This document shows positions 63,925-64,000 of a stretch of 64,000 nucleotides of DNA, piece after piece. The stretch is from Geminicoccaceae bacterium (GTDB lineage: Bacteria; Pseudomonadota; Alphaproteobacteria; Geminicoccales; Geminicoccaceae). The stretch covers positions 124,001-188,000 of the forward strand of contig JANQPX010000033.1 in the NCBI GenBank assembly GCA_028285265.1, in the 5' to 3' direction. Every line of letters begins with the position of its first letter. Position 1 is the first letter of the stretch. The translations under genes and the position numbers were made by a program. The notes beneath the pieces were generated by a model. That model was not told where the DNA came from. It saw nothing but the letters and a program-made list of their open reading frames with translations, and did not search any database.

Positions 63925-64000
63925 CGGCCGGTCTCCGTTGTGATGATTACGCTTCCGGAATCATGAACGAGAAATCTGTTGTTCGGCGGCACGACGGTGG
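63921..64000 (-). CDS. hyuA: HyuA-like hydantoinase A subunit, C-terminal end (runs off the window)
   Basis: An open frame enters from the right edge and encodes the last 25 residues TVVPPNNRFLVHDSGSVIIT TETGR before a stop that overlaps the hyuB start. The pattern VVPPxxxFxVxDxGxxII is that of full-length HyuA C-termini. This is a different gene from the HyuA-like protein at 55666-57210, so the locus holds two HyuA-type proteins. Confidence 0.75.
   Translation of the reverse strand, partial: TVVPPNNRFLVHDSGSVIITTETGR

Noticed and set aside
1..64000. tRNA or rRNA genes, CRISPR arrays, transposases, integrases or prophage structural genes
   Set aside because: None was recognised while reading both strands. 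Cloverleaf or repeat-spacer patterns were not seen, but a covariance search could still find a tRNA that was missed by eye.

Overview
The window reads as part of the chromosome of a heterotrophic proteobacterium, most likely an alphaproteobacterium. The reasons are several solute-binding-protein transporters (TAXI-type TRAP, tripartite tricarboxylate, oligopeptide-type ABC, sugar ABC), a xylose isomerase operon with a ROK regulator, DUF917/hydantoinase genes, and moderately high GC. This is inference from gene content; no rRNA or other phylogenetic marker is present.

Layout. (1) 1-12,750, minus strand: a tightly coupled operon for a conjugative type IV secretion system of the genomic-island (GI, MPF-G) class. 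In transcription order it holds the PFL_4701, 4702, TIGR03750, 4703, 4704, 4705, TIGR03751 lipoprotein and TraC-like ATPase (4706) genes, two small membrane proteins, then 4709, 4710 (TraU-like), 4711, a small membrane protein and the start of TraG, which leaves the window on the left. (2) 12,970-22,150, plus strand: a fatty-acid-hydroxylase-like enzyme, a REC-PAS-GGDEF-EAL protein, and a TonB-dependent receptor / YfiR-like / hybrid histidine kinase cluster. (3) 22,300-28,050: a TAXI-type TRAP transporter, a small XRE regulator, an unknown small gene and an ankyrin lipoprotein. (4) 28,160-36,200: a TctCBA transporter operon ending in a DUF3604 gene, a divergent HxlR regulator / flavodoxin-like reductase pair, and a PLP-dependent threonine/serine dehydratase. 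(5) 36,400-41,660: a secreted animal-type heme peroxidase, then an AraC regulator divergent from an overlapping nitrilase / heme aldoxime dehydratase pair. (6) 41,700-51,750: a broken phytanoyl-CoA-dioxygenase-like gene, the xylFHGBA operon with its divergent ROK repressor, and a cytochrome P450. (7) 51,890-64,000, minus strand: two catabolic operons, one with an oligopeptide-type ABC transporter, a HyuA-like protein and two DUF917 proteins, the other with HyuA (only its C-terminus), HyuB and a quinone-oxidoreductase-like enzyme.

How they work together: outside the conjugation module and the signalling cluster, the window is dominated by catabolic islands, each pairing a transporter or regulator with enzymes. 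Xylose would be imported by XylFGH and converted to xylulose-5-phosphate by XylA and XylB. Aldoximes would be dehydrated to nitriles and hydrolysed to acids. The right-hand operons look built to import and open cyclic amides, hydantoins or thiohydantoins. Several short inverted repeats at operon heads are proposed as operators or mRNA hairpins. No tRNA, rRNA, CRISPR array, transposase or integrase was seen.
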